Shown here piece after piece: positions 1 to 8,769 of a DNA stretch of 64,000 nt. Under the pieces are notes generated by a model. That model ran no database searches. It was not told the DNA's origin and saw only the letters and a list, made by a program, of their open reading frames with translations. Both the position numbers and the translations under genes were made by a program. The DNA comes from Microbulbifer sp. YPW1 (GTDB taxonomy: Bacteria > Pseudomonadota > Gammaproteobacteria > Pseudomonadales > Cellvibrionaceae): contig NZ_CP055157.1 in NCBI RefSeq assembly GCF_013367775.1, forward strand, positions 496,001 through 560,000, read 5' to 3'. Within the stretch, counting starts at the first letter, position 1; every line of letters starts with the position of its first letter.

Positions 1-818
1 AGCAGTACACCCAGGTAACGGATACGGCCGACACAGGTCTCGGAGCAGATGGTGGGCTGGCCGGACTCGATGCGCGGATAGCAGAAAATACACTTCTCGG
101 ATTTGCCGGTTTTCCAATTGTAGTAAATCTTTTTGTAGGGACAGCCGGAGACACACATACGCCAGCCACGACATTTGTCCTGGTCGATCAGTACGATGCC
201 GTCTTCCTCGCGTTTGTAGATGGCGCCGCTCGGACAGGACGCGACACAGGCCGGGTTGAGGCAGTGCTCACACAGGCGCGGCAGATACATCATGAAGGTG
301 TTTTCAAACTCACCGTAGATGTCCGCCTGCACTTCGTCGAAGTTCTTGTCCTTCCTGCGCTTTTCAAATTCGGTACCGAGGATTTCCTCCCAGTTGGGGC
401 CCCAGTCGATTTTCTCCATGCGCTGACCGCTGATCAGCGAGCGCGGCCGGGCGACCGGCTGGTGCTTCTGCTCCGGCGCCTTGTGCAGGTTCTGGTAGTC
501 GAAATCGAACGGCTCGTAATAGTCGTCGATTTCCGGCATATCCGGGTTGCCGAAAATATTCGCCAGCACGCGGCGCTTGCCGCCCTGGCGCGGTTCCAGC
601 TTGCCGTTTTTCTTGCGGATCCAGCCGCCGTTGTACTTGTCCTGGTTTTCCCACTCTTTCGGGTAGCCGATACCGGGCTTGGTCTCGACGTTATTAAACC
701 AGGCGTACTCGACCCCTTCCCGAGAGGTCCACACGTTTTTACAGGTAACGGAACAGGTATGGCAGCCGATGCACTTGTCGAGGTTCAGCACCATGCCGAT
801 TTGGGCTCTTACTTTCAT
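1..818 (-). CDS. narH: Respiratory nitrate reductase beta subunit NarH (partial, C-terminus off the window)
   Basis: NarH is the iron-sulfur electron-transfer subunit of the membrane-bound cytoplasmic-facing nitrate reductase, passing electrons from NarI haem to NarG. The visible 272 residues start MKVRAQIGMVLNLDKCIGC and carry the first ferredoxin cysteine set (C16, C19, C22, C26). Further in is the set CEHCLNPACVASCP, followed by CRGWRMCVSGCP. The Trp in that last motif is the known NarH substitution that leaves a 3Fe-4S centre in one cluster. The family is about 510 residues, so roughly half is present, the rest (and narJ, narI) lying beyond base 1. Its ATG overlaps the narG stop by four bases (ATGA), which indicates translational coupling. 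Identification is secure. Confidence 0.97.
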   Translation of the reverse strand, partial: MKVRAQIGMVLNLDKCIGCHTCSVTCKNVWTSREGVEYAWFNNVETKPGIGYPKEWENQDKYNGGWIRKKNGKLEPRQGGKRRVLANIFGNPDMPEIDDYYEPFDFDYQNLHKAPEQKHQPVARPRSLISGQRMEKIDWGPNWEEILGTEFEKRRKDKNFDEVQADIYGEFENTFMMYLPRLCEHCLNPACVASCPSGAIYKREEDGIVLIDQDKCRGWRMCVSGCPYKKIYYNWKTGKSEKCIFCYPRIESGQPTICSETCVGRIRYLGVL

Positions 819-3800
819 TGCACTGTCTCCTCTGCGGCACCAGCCACTTTCACGTCTTCTCCGTCGAGCCAGTCGACCTTGTTCATTTTTCTCACGATGA
901 CAAATTCGTCGCGGTTACAACCGACGGTGCCGTAGTAGTTGAAGCCATAGGACTGCTGGGCGTAGCCACCGATCATGTGGGTGGGTTTCATCACCGCACG
1001 GGTCACGGAGTTGTGGATACCGCCGCGGGTGCCGGTGGTTTCGGCTCCGGGAGTGTTCACGATGCGCTCCTGGGCGTGGTACATCATCGCCATGCCGTCC
1101 GGTACACGCTGCGATACCACCGCGCGCGCGGCAATGGCACCGTTGACGTTGAAGATTTCGATCCAGTCGTTGTCTTCAACACCGGCCAGCTTCGCGTCCG
1201 TCTCACTCATCCACACGATGGGGCCACCGCGGGACAGGGTCAGCATCAGCAGGTTGTCCGAGTAGGTGCTGTGGATGCCCCACTTCTGGTGCGGGGTAAT
1301 CCAGTTCAACAGGATTTCCTTGTTGCCGTTGGATTTCTTGTTCAACACCGGCTCGACGGTTTTCAGGTTGATCGGCGGCTTGTACACGCACATGGTCTCG
1401 CCGAAGTCGCGCATCCACTCGTGGTCCTGGTAGAACTGCTGGCGACCGGTGATGGTGCGCCAGGGGATCTGCTCGTGGACATTGGTGTAACCGGCGTTGT
1501 AGCTCACGTGCTCGTCTTCCAGACCGGACCAGGTGGGTGACGAAATAATCTTGCGCGGCTGGGCAACGATGTCGTTGAAGCGGATTTTTTCCTCTTCCTT
1601 CGGCTTCGCCAGATGGGTGTGGTCACGGCCGGTGATCTTGCCCAGTGCCTCCCACGCTTTTACCGCGACCTGACCGTTGGTCTCCGGCGCCAGCGACAGG
1701 ATCATCTCCGCGGCATCCACCGCCGAATCGATCTTGGCGCGACCGTTGCGATCGGAATCCTCGCTGTAGGTGCGGTTCAGTTTTTTCAGGAAGTCCACTT
1801 CCGCTTCGGTGTTCCAGTTGATGCCCTTGCCGCCGTTGCCGAGTTTTTCCAGCAGCGGACCAACCGAGGTGAAGCGGTTATAGGTGTTGGGGTAGTCCCG
1901 TTCCACCACGATAATGCTGGGTGCGGTTACGCCGGGCACCAGATCACACTCGCCTTTCCACCAGGCTTTAACCCCGAACGGCTGCGCGATTTCGGTGGGT
2001 GTATCGTGGTGGATCGGCAGGGTTACCAGGTCTTTTTCCACACCCAGGTGGCCTTCGGTGAGGGCGGAGAAACTTTTGGCAATGCCCTTGAATATTTCCC
2101 AGTCGCTGCGCGCTTCCCAGGCCGGATCCACAGCCTTGGTCAGCGGGTGAATAAACGGATGCATATCCGAGGTATTCATGTCGTCCTTCTCGTACCAGGT
2201 TGCGGTGGGCAGGACGATGTCGGAATAGAGACAGGTGGTGGACATGCGGAAGTCCAGGGTCACCAGCAGGTCGACCTTGCCCTCGCTCGGTGCTTCGCGC
2301 CAGGTGACGTCTTCCGGTTTCTTGCCACCGGATTCACCCAGGTCCTTGCCCATCAGGCCGTGCTTGGTGCCCAGCAGATGGCGCAGCATGTACTCGTGGC
2401 CCTTGCCGGAGGAGCCCAGCAGGTTGGAGCGCCAGATAAACATGTTGCGCGGGAAGTTCTGCGGGTTGTCCGGATCCTGGTTGGCAAACTTCAGCTCGCC
2501 ACTCTTCAGGCGCTGAACCGCGTATTCCTGCGGCGTCATGCCCGCGGCTTCGGCATCTTTGACCAGCTGCAGCGGGTTCATACCCAGCTGCGGAGCGGAC
2601 GGCAACCAGCCCATGCGCTCGGCGCGGCTGTTGAAGTCGATGATGGATCCACTCCACTTGTCCTTGTCGGCCAGCGGCGAAATCACTTCGGACATCTCCA
2701 GCTTTTCGTAGCGCCACTGGCTGGAGTGGTTGTAGAAGAAGGAGGTACCGTTCATATGGCGCGGCGGACGCTGCCAGTCGAGGGCAAACGCCAGCGGTGT
2801 CCAGCCGGTTTGCGGACGCAGTTTTTCCTGCCCCACATAGTGTGCCCAGCCGCCGCCACTCTGGCCGATACAACCGCACATCATCAGCATGTTGATGAGG
2901 CCGCGGTAGTTCATGTCCATGTGGTACCAGTGGTTCAGCGCAGCACCGACAATCACCATGGAACGACCGCGGGTCTTGTCGGCGGTAGTGGCGAATTCAC
3001 GCGCTACGCGGATCACGTCCTCGCGCCGCACACCGGTGACCTTTTCCTGCCAGGCGGGAGTGTAGGGTTTGTCCTCGTCGTAGCTGTGGGCGCAGGCCGG
3101 GTCATCCAGGCCGTGCTCGACACCGTAGTTGGCCAGGGTCAGGTCGAAGACGCTGGCAACCAGCAGAGTCTTGCCGTCGGCGCCGCTAACTTTTTTGACC
3201 GGCACTTTGTATTCGATCACGTCTTCATGGTCGGTGTGCTGGAAGTAGTCGTATTCGTGCGCCTGACCGCCGAAGTACGGGAAGGCCACATTGGCAATTT
3301 CGTCGGCGCAGTCTTTCAGGCTCAGCTTCAGTTTCAGCTCGGAACCGTCGGCGCCGTCGCGCGGCTCGATATTCCACTTGCCCTTTTCGCCGGACTCTCC
3401 CCAGCGGTAGCCGATGGAACCCTGTGGAGATACCAGGCGGCCATCTTCGTTGACGGCGATGGTCTTCCACTCGGGGTTGTTTTCCTGCCCCAGGTTGTCC
3501 ACCAGGTCGGACGCGCGCAGGAAGCGATCCTGCACCAGACGGCCGTCCTTTTCCTGCAGGGTGACCAGCATCGGCATGTCGGTGGTATTGCGCACATACT
3601 CGGTGAAATAGGCGCTGGGCTTGTCGACGTGGAATTCCTTCAGGATCACGTGACCGAAAGCCATCGCCAGCGCGGCATCGGTGCCCTGACGCGGCGCCAG
3701 CCAGGTGTCGCCAAACTTGGAGCACTCGGAATAGTCGGAGGTGATTACACAGGTCTTGGCGCCCTTGTAGCGCACCTCACTCAGGAAGTGGGCGTCCGGG

Positions 3801-4585
3801 GTACGGGTCTGCGGAACGTTGGAGCCCCACACGATCAGGTAGTTGGAGTTGTACCAGTCGGCGGATTCCGGCACGTCGGTCTGCTCACCCCAGATCTGCG
3901 GCGAGGCCGGCGGCAGGTCACAGTACCAGTCGTAGAAGCTCAGGCAGTTACCGCCGATCAATGACAGGTAGCGCGCGCCGGCGGCGTAGGACACCATCGA
4001 CATCGCCGGGATCGGCGAGAAGCCGGTCACCCGGTCGGGGCCGTAAGTCTTGGCGGTGTAGACGTTGGACGCTGCGATCAGTTCGTTGACTTCGTTCCAG
4101 TCGATACGCACGAAGCCGCCCATGCCGCGGCATTCCTTGTAGGACTTCGCCTTGGCCGGATCCTCGACGATGCTCGCCCAGGCCGCCACCGGATCGGTGT
4201 GCTTCTGCTTGGCCTCACGCCACAGTTTTACCAGCCGCTTGCGGATCTTCGGATACTTGAGGCGGTTGGCGGAGTACATGTACCAGGAGTAACTGGCGCC
4301 GCGCGGGCAGCCGCGCGGTTCGTGGTTGGGCAGGTCCGGGCGGGTACGAGGATAATCTGTCTGCTGGGTTTCCCAGGTGACCAGACCATCTTTGACATAG
4401 ATCTTCCAGCTACACGAACCGGTGCAGTTCACCCCGTGAGTGGAGCGAACGATCTTGTCGAACTGCCAGCGGCGACGGTAACCGTCTTCCCAACTGCGGT
4501 CATCATAGGTTTTTTCGCCGTGACCATCGGCGAACGACTCCTTTTGTTTTTTGAAGTACTTCAGACGGTCCAGAAAGTGGCTCAT
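815..4585 (-). CDS. narG: Respiratory nitrate reductase alpha subunit NarG
   Basis: NarG is the catalytic Mo-bisMGD subunit that reduces nitrate to nitrite at the cytoplasmic side of the inner membrane. The 1256-residue length matches the family. Near the N-terminus are H50, C54, C58 and C93, the His/Cys ligand set of the FS0 4Fe-4S cluster. The stretch YDWYCDLPPASPQIWGEQTD contains D223, equivalent to the Asp that ligates molybdenum in E. coli NarG. There is no twin-arginine signal peptide, as expected for a Nar-type rather than Nap enzyme. It is first in narGH(JI), overlaps narH by four bases, and is divergent from narX. The 286-base upstream gap holds a NarL-type palindrome. Cofactor genes moeA and moaABCDE occur later in the window. 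Confidence 0.98.
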   Translation of the reverse strand: MSHFLDRLKYFKKQKESFADGHGEKTYDDRSWEDGYRRRWQFDKIVRSTHGVNCTGSCSWKIYVKDGLVTWETQQTDYPRTRPDLPNHEPRGCPRGASYSWYMYSANRLKYPKIRKRLVKLWREAKQKHTDPVAAWASIVEDPAKAKSYKECRGMGGFVRIDWNEVNELIAASNVYTAKTYGPDRVTGFSPIPAMSMVSYAAGARYLSLIGGNCLSFYDWYCDLPPASPQIWGEQTDVPESADWYNSNYLIVWGSNVPQTRTPDAHFLSEVRYKGAKTCVITSDYSECSKFGDTWLAPRQGTDAALAMAFGHVILKEFHVDKPSAYFTEYVRNTTDMPMLVTLQEKDGRLVQDRFLRASDLVDNLGQENNPEWKTIAVNEDGRLVSPQGSIGYRWGESGEKGKWNIEPRDGADGSELKLKLSLKDCADEIANVAFPYFGGQAHEYDYFQHTDHEDVIEYKVPVKKVSGADGKTLLVASVFDLTLANYGVEHGLDDPACAHSYDEDKPYTPAWQEKVTGVRREDVIRVAREFATTADKTRGRSMVIVGAALNHWYHMDMNYRGLINMLMMCGCIGQSGGGWAHYVGQEKLRPQTGWTPLAFALDWQRPPRHMNGTSFFYNHSSQWRYEKLEMSEVISPLADKDKWSGSIIDFNSRAERMGWLPSAPQLGMNPLQLVKDAEAAGMTPQEYAVQRLKSGELKFANQDPDNPQNFPRNMFIWRSNLLGSSGKGHEYMLRHLLGTKHGLMGKDLGESGGKKPEDVTWREAPSEGKVDLLVTLDFRMSTTCLYSDIVLPTATWYEKDDMNTSDMHPFIHPLTKAVDPAWEARSDWEIFKGIAKSFSALTEGHLGVEKDLVTLPIHHDTPTEIAQPFGVKAWWKGECDLVPGVTAPSIIVVERDYPNTYNRFTSVGPLLEKLGNGGKGINWNTEAEVDFLKKLNRTYSEDSDRNGRAKIDSAVDAAEMILSLAPETNGQVAVKAWEALGKITGRDHTHLAKPKEEEKIRFNDIVAQPRKIISSPTWSGLEDEHVSYNAGYTNVHEQIPWRTITGRQQFYQDHEWMRDFGETMCVYKPPINLKTVEPVLNKKSNGNKEILLNWITPHQKWGIHSTYSDNLLMLTLSRGGPIVWMSETDAKLAGVEDNDWIEIFNVNGAIAARAVVSQRVPDGMAMMYHAQERIVNTPGAETTGTRGGIHNSVTRAVMKPTHMIGGYAQQSYGFNYYGTVGCNRDEFVIVRKMNKVDWLDGEDVKVAGAAEETVQ

Positions 4586-4693
4586 ACGTTACTCCGAAAC
4601 AGACATGCCGGTGCGTGATTTGTAGGTGACATCGAATATAAAAGTTGCCAACAAGGAATACACCGGGGGAGAAAATGGCCGAAATGAACGCCC

Positions 4694-4709
4694 TACCCCT
4701 TTGTGGGTA
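4694..4709. promoter_or_regulatory. NarL-type 7-2-7 binding site between narG and narX
   Basis: TACCCCT-TT-GTGGGTA is an inverted pair of heptamers with a two-base spacer and fits the NarL/NarP consensus TACYYMT. It lies about 110 bases before the narG start and 163 bases before narX. It could therefore serve nitrate activation of narGHJI, control of narX, or both. I did not find a convincing full FNR/Anr site in this gap. The match is visible; binding is inferred. Confidence 0.65.
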
Positions 4710-4871
4710 GACCCGGAAAACCGCTACCGGCCCCAGGTGCAGCAATAGCCGGGGCAGCGGGGATTTCTGCTTCGGTGAGGGGGCGGGAATCGACCAGTCG
4801 GTTTCTTTGGGGGTACTACCAAATACAGTGCCACCAGGCATAATGAGCGTGTACCAGCAAAGGCTTTTCCT

Positions 4872-6761
4872 ATGGGCAGGGTTTTTCACCGCATCCGACA
4901 ATCCATCGTGTTTCGCATCGGCGTGTTGCTGCTGCTTACCGCCTTTGTCGCGATCAGCTCGATGGTGGCTTCTTACGTCATCTCCGACGCGGCCCAGCAC
5001 GACGCCGAGGCCATCAACGTGTCCGGCTTTGTGCGCGCGATGAGTTACAAGCTGGCCTCCACCGCGCAGAGCGGTGACGCTGCGGCCACCCGGGAACTGG
5101 CAGACGCCCTCAACAAGCGGCTGAACAAGATTTCCACCATTTCGAATTTCCGCGATTCCGACTCCTCGCAGGTGGCGCGGGATTTCCACGAAGTAAAAAG
5201 TGACTGGCAGCAGGAAATGCGTCCGCTGCTGGAAGCGGTCGCCTCGGGCGAGCACGAAATTGACAGTAAGGAACTGCTGGCCGCCGCAGAAACCTTTGTG
5301 AACAAAGTGGACAGGCTGGTTCTCGATTACCAGCGTATTGCGGAGGAAAAAGTCGAGTTCCTGCGTATCGTGCAATTGGGCTCGCTGTTCGCCACCATCA
5401 CCCTGGTCTACTTTTCGATGTTCACCCTGTCGCGCTCGGTCGAGCAGCCGCTGCGGCAGTTGATCGCCAGCTGCCGGGAGATCGCGCGCGGCAATTTCCG
5501 TCCGCAACTTGCCCCCCTGGACAGCGAGGATGAGCTGGGCATGCTCACGCAAACCATCAAGGGCATGAGTGAAGTCATCGACCAGACCCACCGCGAACTG
5601 GAAGACCGGGTCGAGGAGAAAACCCGGCAACTGCAGCAGAGTCATAAGGTTCTGGATTTCCAGTACCGCCTGGCGCGACGCATCAGCGAGGGGCCCCTGA
5701 ATGGCCAGGAAATAGAGCGCTGGCTGGAAGAATTCAGCGCCCTGACCGGTCTCCCCGATCTCGACCTGTGCCTGATGACACAGGAGGGCGAAACCCCCTA
5801 CGAGCACCTGATTTACGGCGAGGGCAACCGCAGTTGCGAGGAACAGGAATGTTTCAGCTGCTCGCACTCCTGCGGCCCGACGGAGGGTATAGAACAGCGG
5901 CTCTACCGCTATCCGCTGGAAGCAGACAAGCGCAATTACGGTGTACTGGTGTGCAGCCTGCCCGCCAACCAGCTGTTGCACCGTGAACAGCAGCAGCGAC
6001 TCAGTGCGTTCGCCGACGCGATCACCACCGCTATTACCCTAAAGGAGCGCGGCGAGCATGAACGCCGTGTGGCGCTCATGGGGGAGCGCGGCATTATCGC
6101 CCGCGAGCTACACGACTCCCTCGCACAATCACTCTCCTACCTGAAAATCCAGGTGGCGCGATTGAGCCGCTGTACCAAGAGTGAGGAAATCGACCGCGAG
6201 CAGGTCATCGACATTACCGACGAACTGAAACAGGGGCTCAACAGCTCCTACCGTCAGTTGCGCGAACTACTCACCACTTTCCGCCTGCAGGTATCTGAAG
6301 GTGGACTACGCGATATCCTGCGTCGCTCGGTGGAGCAATACCGCGAGCAGCACCCGGAAATCGACATCGAGTTCAATTACGAACTGGACGAAATCCCCCT
6401 TACGCCCAACGAGGAAATCCACCTGCTGCAGCTGGTACGCGAGGCGTCACAGAATGCGGTGTATCACTCCTGGGGAGATCACGTCAGTATCAGCCTGGTA
6501 CCGGGCCCCGGACAGCAGGTATTCGCCAGCATCTGCGACAACGGCAAGGGCATCAGCGATTCGCCGGAGAAGAGAAACCATTTCGGTATGTCGATCATGC
6601 AGGAGCGCGCCAGTAATCTCGGCGGAGCCCTGGATATTCACCGGCGCGATGCCGGTGGTACCGAAGTGGCATTTTCCTTCCTGCCCGAATACGCCCGCGC
6701 CCGCCAGATGGAGTCGGGGAATGCGGGCGAGGTATTTCATTCGGACCGGCGCGCCAAATAA
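4872..6761 (+). CDS. narX: Nitrate/nitrite sensor histidine kinase NarX
   Basis: This is an inner-membrane sensor kinase expected to phosphorylate NarL. TM1 spans about residues 12-36. The segment around DAEAINVSGFVRAMSYKLA (residues 44-62) corresponds to the periplasmic P-box that binds nitrate in NarX. TM2 is at about 165-186, HAMP at about 187-240, and a central module contains four cysteines (C322, C327, C330, C334). The HisKA_3 phosphoacceptor is H414 in RELHDSLAQS, followed by a HATPase domain with DNGKGI and GMSIMQERA. The length of 629 is close to E. coli NarX (598). AAGG lies about eight bases before the ATG. Its partner narL is nearly 8 kb away, an unusual split. Confidence 0.95.
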   Translation: MGRVFHRIRQSIVFRIGVLLLLTAFVAISSMVASYVISDAAQHDAEAINVSGFVRAMSYKLASTAQSGDAAATRELADALNKRLNKISTISNFRDSDSSQVARDFHEVKSDWQQEMRPLLEAVASGEHEIDSKELLAAAETFVNKVDRLVLDYQRIAEEKVEFLRIVQLGSLFATITLVYFSMFTLSRSVEQPLRQLIASCREIARGNFRPQLAPLDSEDELGMLTQTIKGMSEVIDQTHRELEDRVEEKTRQLQQSHKVLDFQYRLARRISEGPLNGQEIERWLEEFSALTGLPDLDLCLMTQEGETPYEHLIYGEGNRSCEEQECFSCSHSCGPTEGIEQRLYRYPLEADKRNYGVLVCSLPANQLLHREQQQRLSAFADAITTAITLKERGEHERRVALMGERGIIARELHDSLAQSLSYLKIQVARLSRCTKSEEIDREQVIDITDELKQGLNSSYRQLRELLTTFRLQVSEGGLRDILRRSVEQYREQHPEIDIEFNYELDEIPLTPNEEIHLLQLVREASQNAVYHSWGDHVSISLVPGPGQQVFASICDNGKGISDSPEKRNHFGMSIMQERASNLGGALDIHRRDAGGTEVAFSFLPEYARARQMESGNAGEVFHSDRRAK

Positions 6762-6859
6762 CAGCGCATTGTCGACTACCCACTTATAGTCGGGCACGCA
6801 AACGTCGGCGCGAATAAAATACGGCTCCCGCAGCGAGAGCGATACCGATCGACACTGGC

Positions 6860-7123
6860 GTGAAACCCGATACCACCACCGCAATGCGCGGACTGATCTG
6901 CAAGGTCCGCAGCGCCCTGCCCTTCAGCCTGCCGGCCGCCGAACTGTGCGCCGGCCCCTGCCGCGGTTGTCCGAAAAAGTTGCTGGAATTACTGGATGGG
7001 GAAATTGTGGAATGGGAGCAGAGACTGGATAACGGCGAAATTCCCACGCTGGGCGATGTCAATAAATTCGGCCGTCTGTGCCGGAAGATCCATAAAGCGA
7101 TTGCGGCCAACGGGCTTATCTAA
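6860..7123 (+). CDS. Small Cys-rich protein of the nar/NO region, function unknown
   Basis: I do not recognise a named family. The product is 87 residues from a GTG start, or about 79 residues from the in-frame ATG at 6884; neither has a strong Shine-Dalgarno, so the start is uncertain. The core contains CAGPCRGCPKKLLELL, three closely spaced cysteines followed by a basic-hydrophobic helix. One cysteine precedes it and one follows (FGRLCRKIHKAI). There is no signal peptide or membrane segment. It sits between narX and nsrR and ends 34 bases before the convergent nsrR stop. The CxxxCxxC spacing suggests metal or Fe-S binding, and the neighbourhood suggests a role in nitrate or NO metabolism. 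Both are inferences. Confidence 0.6.
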   Translation: MKPDTTTAMRGLICKVRSALPFSLPAAELCAGPCRGCPKKLLELLDGEIVEWEQRLDNGEIPTLGDVNKFGRLCRKIHKAIAANGLI

Positions 7124-7157
7124 CCCCGGTGTGCATCAACCCCGACAGCGTGCGCCG

Positions 7158-7604
7158 TTACTCTGCGGCATTGATATTCAGCAACTCCCGCACCGCGGCC
7201 TTATGCTGATCCCCCACCAGGTCTTCCAGCGTGTAACGGTCCAGTGTTGCGAAAAAGCTTTCCTGCGCTTCTGCAAATATTTTCTTCAGCTGGCAGGCCG
7301 GGGTAATCACGCACTGGTTTTCACTGCCGAAACATTCCACCAGCTTGCTGCCCTGCTCAAACGCCCGCACCAGCTCGCCAATATTGATGTTGCTCGGCTC
7401 CGTGTTCAGACGCAGCCCACCGTTCTTGCCGCGTGTCGCCAGTAGATAACCCCGCGCGTTGAGCTCCTGGACGATCTTCATCAGATGGTTCTTGGAAATA
7501 TCGTAACTCCTGGCGATCTCGCTGATGGTACAGAGTTCACCTTCCTTTGCGGCCAGATAGATCAGCACGCGCATCGAATAATCGGTGTAACGGGTGATAT
7601 GCAT
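7158..7604 (-). CDS. nsrR: NO-sensing Rrf2-family repressor NsrR
   Basis: NsrR is an Fe-S transcription factor that represses NO-detoxification genes and releases DNA when NO nitrosylates its cluster. The 148-residue protein has the Rrf2 winged helix at the N-terminus (MHITRYTDYSMRVLIYLA, then ISKNHLMKIVQELNARGYL). The cluster cysteines C91, C98 and C104 lie in ECFGSENQC...PACQL, a spacing typical of NsrR rather than IscR. It is the second gene of a unit with the DUF454 gene, only two bases apart, and is divergent from hemerythrin-norB. Palindromes matching the gammaproteobacterial NsrR consensus lie in the divergent gap, so autoregulation is likely. Confidence 0.92.
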   Translation of the reverse strand: MHITRYTDYSMRVLIYLAAKEGELCTISEIARSYDISKNHLMKIVQELNARGYLLATRGKNGGLRLNTEPSNINIGELVRAFEQGSKLVECFGSENQCVITPACQLKKIFAEAQESFFATLDRYTLEDLVGDQHKAAVRELLNINAAE

Positions 7605-7606
7605 AT

Positions 7607-8080
7607 TTATTCCTGTTCCATGGACGGCAAGGCGTCTGTTTCATGCGTGCGCGCCGTGGGAAGGCGCCAGATAAATACCAGCAGGGCACAAAACATCAAC
7701 GCCAGTCCCGCCAGTAGCCGCGCGTCGACGCCGACGGCCAGCAGCAACAGCCAGTTGAACAGCAGCAGCCCTGTCACCAGGCGCTTGGTAGCGAGCGGGA
7801 TGCTCCGCTCCCGCTGCCAGCGCAGGATGGGCGGTCCGAAGCGCGGATGATTGGTTAGCCACTCGGCCAGTGCGGACTCCGCTTTGAGGCTGAACCACAG
7901 GCTGCAGAGCAGAAATGGCGTGGTTGGCAACAACGGCAACACCACCCCAAGACCCGCCAGTAAAAGACTGCACCAGGCCAGAATCACATACACCCGCCGG
8001 CGCACACCGACGCCGGTTTTGGTTTCCGCTGAGGCGCTTTTCACCGGGTACTCCGCATTTGCTGTGAGCCTGTCGACCAT
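7607..8080 (-). CDS. DUF454 (YbaN-type) inner-membrane protein
   Basis: This DUF454-family protein of unknown biochemical role begins with a short cytoplasmic basic stretch, then RRRVYVILAWCSLLLAGLGV and PLLPTTPFLL, a family hallmark. Two further hydrophobic segments follow near the C-terminus. I chose the ATG at 8080 (157 residues, MVDRLTANAEY) because it follows GTGGA. The in-frame ATG at 8095 lies inside an NsrR-like palindrome and has no Shine-Dalgarno. It is transcribed ahead of nsrR with two bases between them. The context implies co-regulation with NO stress, and the function is otherwise unknown. Confidence 0.8.
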   Translation of the reverse strand: MVDRLTANAEYPVKSASAETKTGVGVRRRVYVILAWCSLLLAGLGVVLPLLPTTPFLLCSLWFSLKAESALAEWLTNHPRFGPPILRWQRERSIPLATKRLVTGLLLFNWLLLLAVGVDARLLAGLALMFCALLVFIWRLPTARTHETDALPSMEQE

Positions 8081-8090
8081 TTCCACACAT

Positions 8091-8113
8091 AACATGCATT
8101 TATTTTACATCTT
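8091..8113. promoter_or_regulatory. Weak NsrR-like palindrome, proximal to the DUF454-nsrR unit
   Basis: The left half AACATGCATTT matches the NsrR half-site AAGATGCATTT at 10 of 11 positions. After one central base, the right half TTTTACATCTT matches its counterpart AAATGCATCTT at about 7 of 11. It lies 28 bases from the better box and just upstream of the chosen DUF454 start, a position suited to autoregulation. Binding is inferred. Confidence 0.5.
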
Positions 8114-8140
8114 TAAACCGCAAGCGTACACTTGCCGAAA

Positions 8141-8163
8141 AAGATGCATTTTAAATGCACCTT
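8141..8163. promoter_or_regulatory. Strong NsrR-box upstream of hemerythrin-norB
   Basis: AAGATGCATTT, one central T, then AAATGCACCTT forms an 11-1-11 palindrome with a single mismatch. It fits the NsrR consensus known from gammaproteobacteria. It ends 62 bases before the hemerythrin start and 60 bases from the divergent DUF454 start, so one repressor dimer could control both directions. Confidence 0.8.
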
Positions 8164-8225
8164 TTAGCGATTAACTGCTCCTCCAGCAATCACCAGGCGC
8201 GCCGAGTGGCGCACAAGGAGAAATT

Positions 8226-8732
8226 ATGGACCTTCTTACCGATTCGCCAGTGGATAACGATGGGGAACACTGGCAACAGGCCAGCGACAGCGAGCTGGTC
8301 GACCACCTGCTACAGCGCTACCACCAGGTACACCGCCGCCAGCTGGGTGACCTGCTCTATCTCGCGCAGAAAGTGGAACACACCCACCACGACCACCCCG
8401 ACTGCCCCCAGGGGCTCACCGAGCACCTGCGCAACATGGCGAGGGAGCTGGAGCAGCACATGCAAAAAGAAGAAATGATTCTGTTCCCGATGCTGGCACG
8501 GGGCCAGGGCGCCATGGCGGGAGGTCCTATCCAGGTGATGCTGGGTGAACACGATGACCACGCCGCTGCCATCGCACACATCGATGTACTTACCAATGGC
8601 CTCTCCCTCCCGGACGGCGTTTGCAACAGTTGGCGCGGGCTTTATACGGGCCTGCAAACATTCGTAAGCGACCTGCAAAAGCACATTCAACTGGAGAACG
8701 ACATTCTGTTTGCGCGCTACCTGAGCGCGTAA
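8226..8732 (+). CDS. Hemerythrin-domain di-iron protein, NO-stress type (short Ric/YtfE-DnrN-like)
   Basis: This is a cytoplasmic hemerythrin HHE-domain protein of 168 residues. Candidate iron ligands are visible in helices: RYHQVHRRQL, KVEHTHHDHPDCP, QHMQKEEMILFP, GEHDDHAAA, and KHIQLENDILFARYL at the C-terminus. It resembles the C-terminal di-iron half of the Ric/YtfE iron-sulfur repair proteins but lacks their N-terminal ScdA_N domain. That is the form seen in DnrN/NorA-like proteins linked to NO reductases. It is 37 bases before norB on the same strand and directly behind a strong NsrR box. AAGGAG sits close to the ATG. A role in NO scavenging or Fe-S repair during denitrification is the likely function. 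Confidence 0.87.
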   Translation: MDLLTDSPVDNDGEHWQQASDSELVDHLLQRYHQVHRRQLGDLLYLAQKVEHTHHDHPDCPQGLTEHLRNMARELEQHMQKEEMILFPMLARGQGAMAGGPIQVMLGEHDDHAAAIAHIDVLTNGLSLPDGVCNSWRGLYTGLQTFVSDLQKHIQLENDILFARYLSA

Positions 8733-8769
8733 TTACCACCAATTTTGCACAGTTAAGGAATGGGGAATT

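Noticed and set aside
1613..3964. 783-codon plus-strand frame opposite narG
   Set aside because: Antisense shadow of a conserved gene; no start context and no domain.
4586..4693. FNR/Anr site for narG
   Set aside because: I searched for TTGAT-N4-ATCAA and found no convincing full site, only scattered half matches.
6773..6792. Palindrome after narX (CGACTA...TAGTCG containing TACCCAC) as another NarL site
   Set aside because: The second heptamer does not fit the NarL consensus and the position after narX is unsuited. At most it is a small hairpin.
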